A stretch of 35,039 bases of DNA from Bifidobacterium cuniculi (GTDB lineage Bacteria; Actinomycetota; Actinomycetes; Actinomycetales; Bifidobacteriaceae): positions 1 to 35,039 of the forward strand of contig NZ_JGYV01000013.1 in NCBI RefSeq assembly GCF_000741575.1, given 5' to 3'. The position numbers and the translations under genes are program-made. A model generated the notes under the pieces. The model was not told the DNA's origin. It ran no database searches and saw nothing but the letters and a program-made list of their open reading frames with translations. Below, in pieces: positions 34,385 through 35,039 of the stretch. How positions within the stretch are numbered: the stretch's first letter is position 1; each line of letters starts with the position of its first letter.

Positions 34385-34590
34385 AGGTGTCCTTGGCCTG
34401 CGAGGACGATGGCCAGAACGCCACCGCGGTACCACCTCGCTTGTCGCGCACCGGGGCGCGACCGCTTGTGTTCGGCTGTATCGGGCCAACCCCGCCGGTT
34501 CTACTGGGCGCGCCCGCACGGCGGATGCGCTGTTCTTCCGAAGGCTCCCCGTTGATGGCGGATCATAGCCTAGTCGGGTGCCAGTGTAGC
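34385..34590 (-). promoter_or_regulatory. T-box riboswitch upstream of ileS
   Basis: On the minus strand AGGTGGTACCGCGGT (34423-34437) matches the T-box bulge consensus that pairs with the uncharged tRNA acceptor end. Farther 5', CTATGATCC near 34561 offers an ATC isoleucine specifier in a short stem-I-like position. Downstream, CGTCCTCG could pair with the ribosome site AGAGGAG, which would make control translational, as known for actinobacterial ileS leaders. A -10 like TACACT lies just upstream at about 34586. Specifier and switching stems are inferred by eye. Confidence 0.85.
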
Positions 34591-34689
34591 ACCACCCCAT
34601 AAGATTTGGGCATCGAAGGGGATTGCGTGTGATTGTCGGCCGGGTTCCGCATCCGTGCGGGCTTTGAGAAATCTCTCGTTTTTTGAACT

Positions 34690-35039
34690 GTCCCCCGTTT
34701 TCTGGACGGGGTTAATGAGTGTCACCCACCCTCATGGTGTGGGTGCTCAGTCTACCATGCCCCGGCCCTACCCGGCCAGGGCCAGTAACGCCTGCTCATA
34801 GCGGTCGGGGCTCATGCCCCCGACCGCTGCCTGGCAGCGTGTCGAGTTCCAGTAACGGATGTAGCCCTCCAGGTCACGCTTGAACGACTCATAGTCAGCC
34901 CATTGACGACCCCGGAAGAACTCGTCCTTGAGATGACCGAACACCTGCTCGGTCGCGGCGTTGTCCAAGCAGTTGCCCTTGCGTGACATGCTGCGCACGA
35001 TGCCCATGCGCGCGCACGCCCGCGCCCAGGCGGGCTGCT
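34690..35039 (-). mobile_element. IS3-family insertion sequence, 3' end (continues past the window)
   Basis: The element's end is taken at TGTCCCCCGTTTTCTGGACG (34690), a terminal-repeat-like sequence 78 bp beyond the transposase stop. The other end is outside the window, so exact limits and target duplication cannot be checked. The 85 bp between it and the T-box region hold nothing recognisable. Confidence 0.75.
34768..35039 (-). CDS. IS3-family transposase OrfB, C-terminal part
   Basis: About 90 residues at the end of the integrase-type catalytic domain: RSMSRKGNCLDNAATEQVFG then HLKDEFFRG, containing the final catalytic Glu region of the DDE triad, followed by YIRYWNSTRCQAAVGGMSPD, the usual IS3/IS150-group ending. 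The frame is open to the window edge, and the codons before the internal ATG at 35007 continue the family pattern, so the real start lies outside. No damage is visible in the part present. Confidence 0.92.
   Translation of the reverse strand, partial: QPAWARACARMGIVRSMSRKGNCLDNAATEQVFGHLKDEFFRGRQWADYESFKRDLEGYIRYWNSTRCQAAVGGMSPDRYEQALLALAG

Overview
The window is about 35 kb of GC-rich actinobacterial chromosome. Protein sequences, the 16S 5' end, the ileS T-box and the type I-E repeat all point to Bifidobacterium or a close relative; this is inferred from sequence character, without a database search. The left edge is the 5' end of a 16S rRNA gene (minus strand) with its leader, followed by tRNA-Val and tRNA-Gly (plus strand). 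Next come a Tet(M)/Tet(O)-like ribosome-protection GTPase, an APC-family amino-acid antiporter, two small hydrophilic proteins, and a tandem pair of membrane-anchored P/Q/Y-rich proteins around an unrelated 110-aa gene.

From about 9.2 to 11.9 kb lies a mosaic of mobile DNA: an old IS1249-type transposase remnant, an isolated 18-nt piece of the CRISPR repeat, a toxin-domain-like fragment, an orphan immunity-like gene, an IS256/IS1249-family element with a nonsense-mutated transposase, and two phage gene fragments cut by the IS and by the array.

From 11.87 to 17.92 kb is a very large type I-E CRISPR array: 94 repeats at a 61-nt period, transcribed on the minus strand, with the leader at the high-coordinate end. 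It is interrupted by a 397-bp segment holding a densely structured stretch and a 52-codon ORF. Two spacers are near-identical and differ at a seed position.

The cas operon (18.0 to 25.1 kb, minus strand) encodes intact-looking Cse2, Cas7e, Cas5e and Cas6e and a Cas1 with all catalytic residues. It is damaged at three places. Cas3 has lost its HD and first RecA parts. One deletion removed the Cas3 C-terminus together with the Cse1 N-terminus. Cas2 and the natural Cas1 C-terminus are gone, replaced by a doubled 20-nt repeat that looks like an insertion-sequence end. A degenerate two-repeat mini-array abuts the broken 5' end of cas3. The locus therefore keeps a complete-looking backbone and crRNA maturation enzyme plus a nearly uniform array, but should lack canonical target destruction and adaptation unless helped in trans.

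The right part (25.5 to 35.0 kb) is ordinary chromosome: a peptide-type ABC solute-binding lipoprotein, a DHA2-type MFS exporter, a PspA-family protein with a membrane partner, ileS with a T-box leader, and the 3' end of an IS3-family element at the window edge. Three convergent gene junctions carry long perfect inverted repeats, probably bidirectional terminators.
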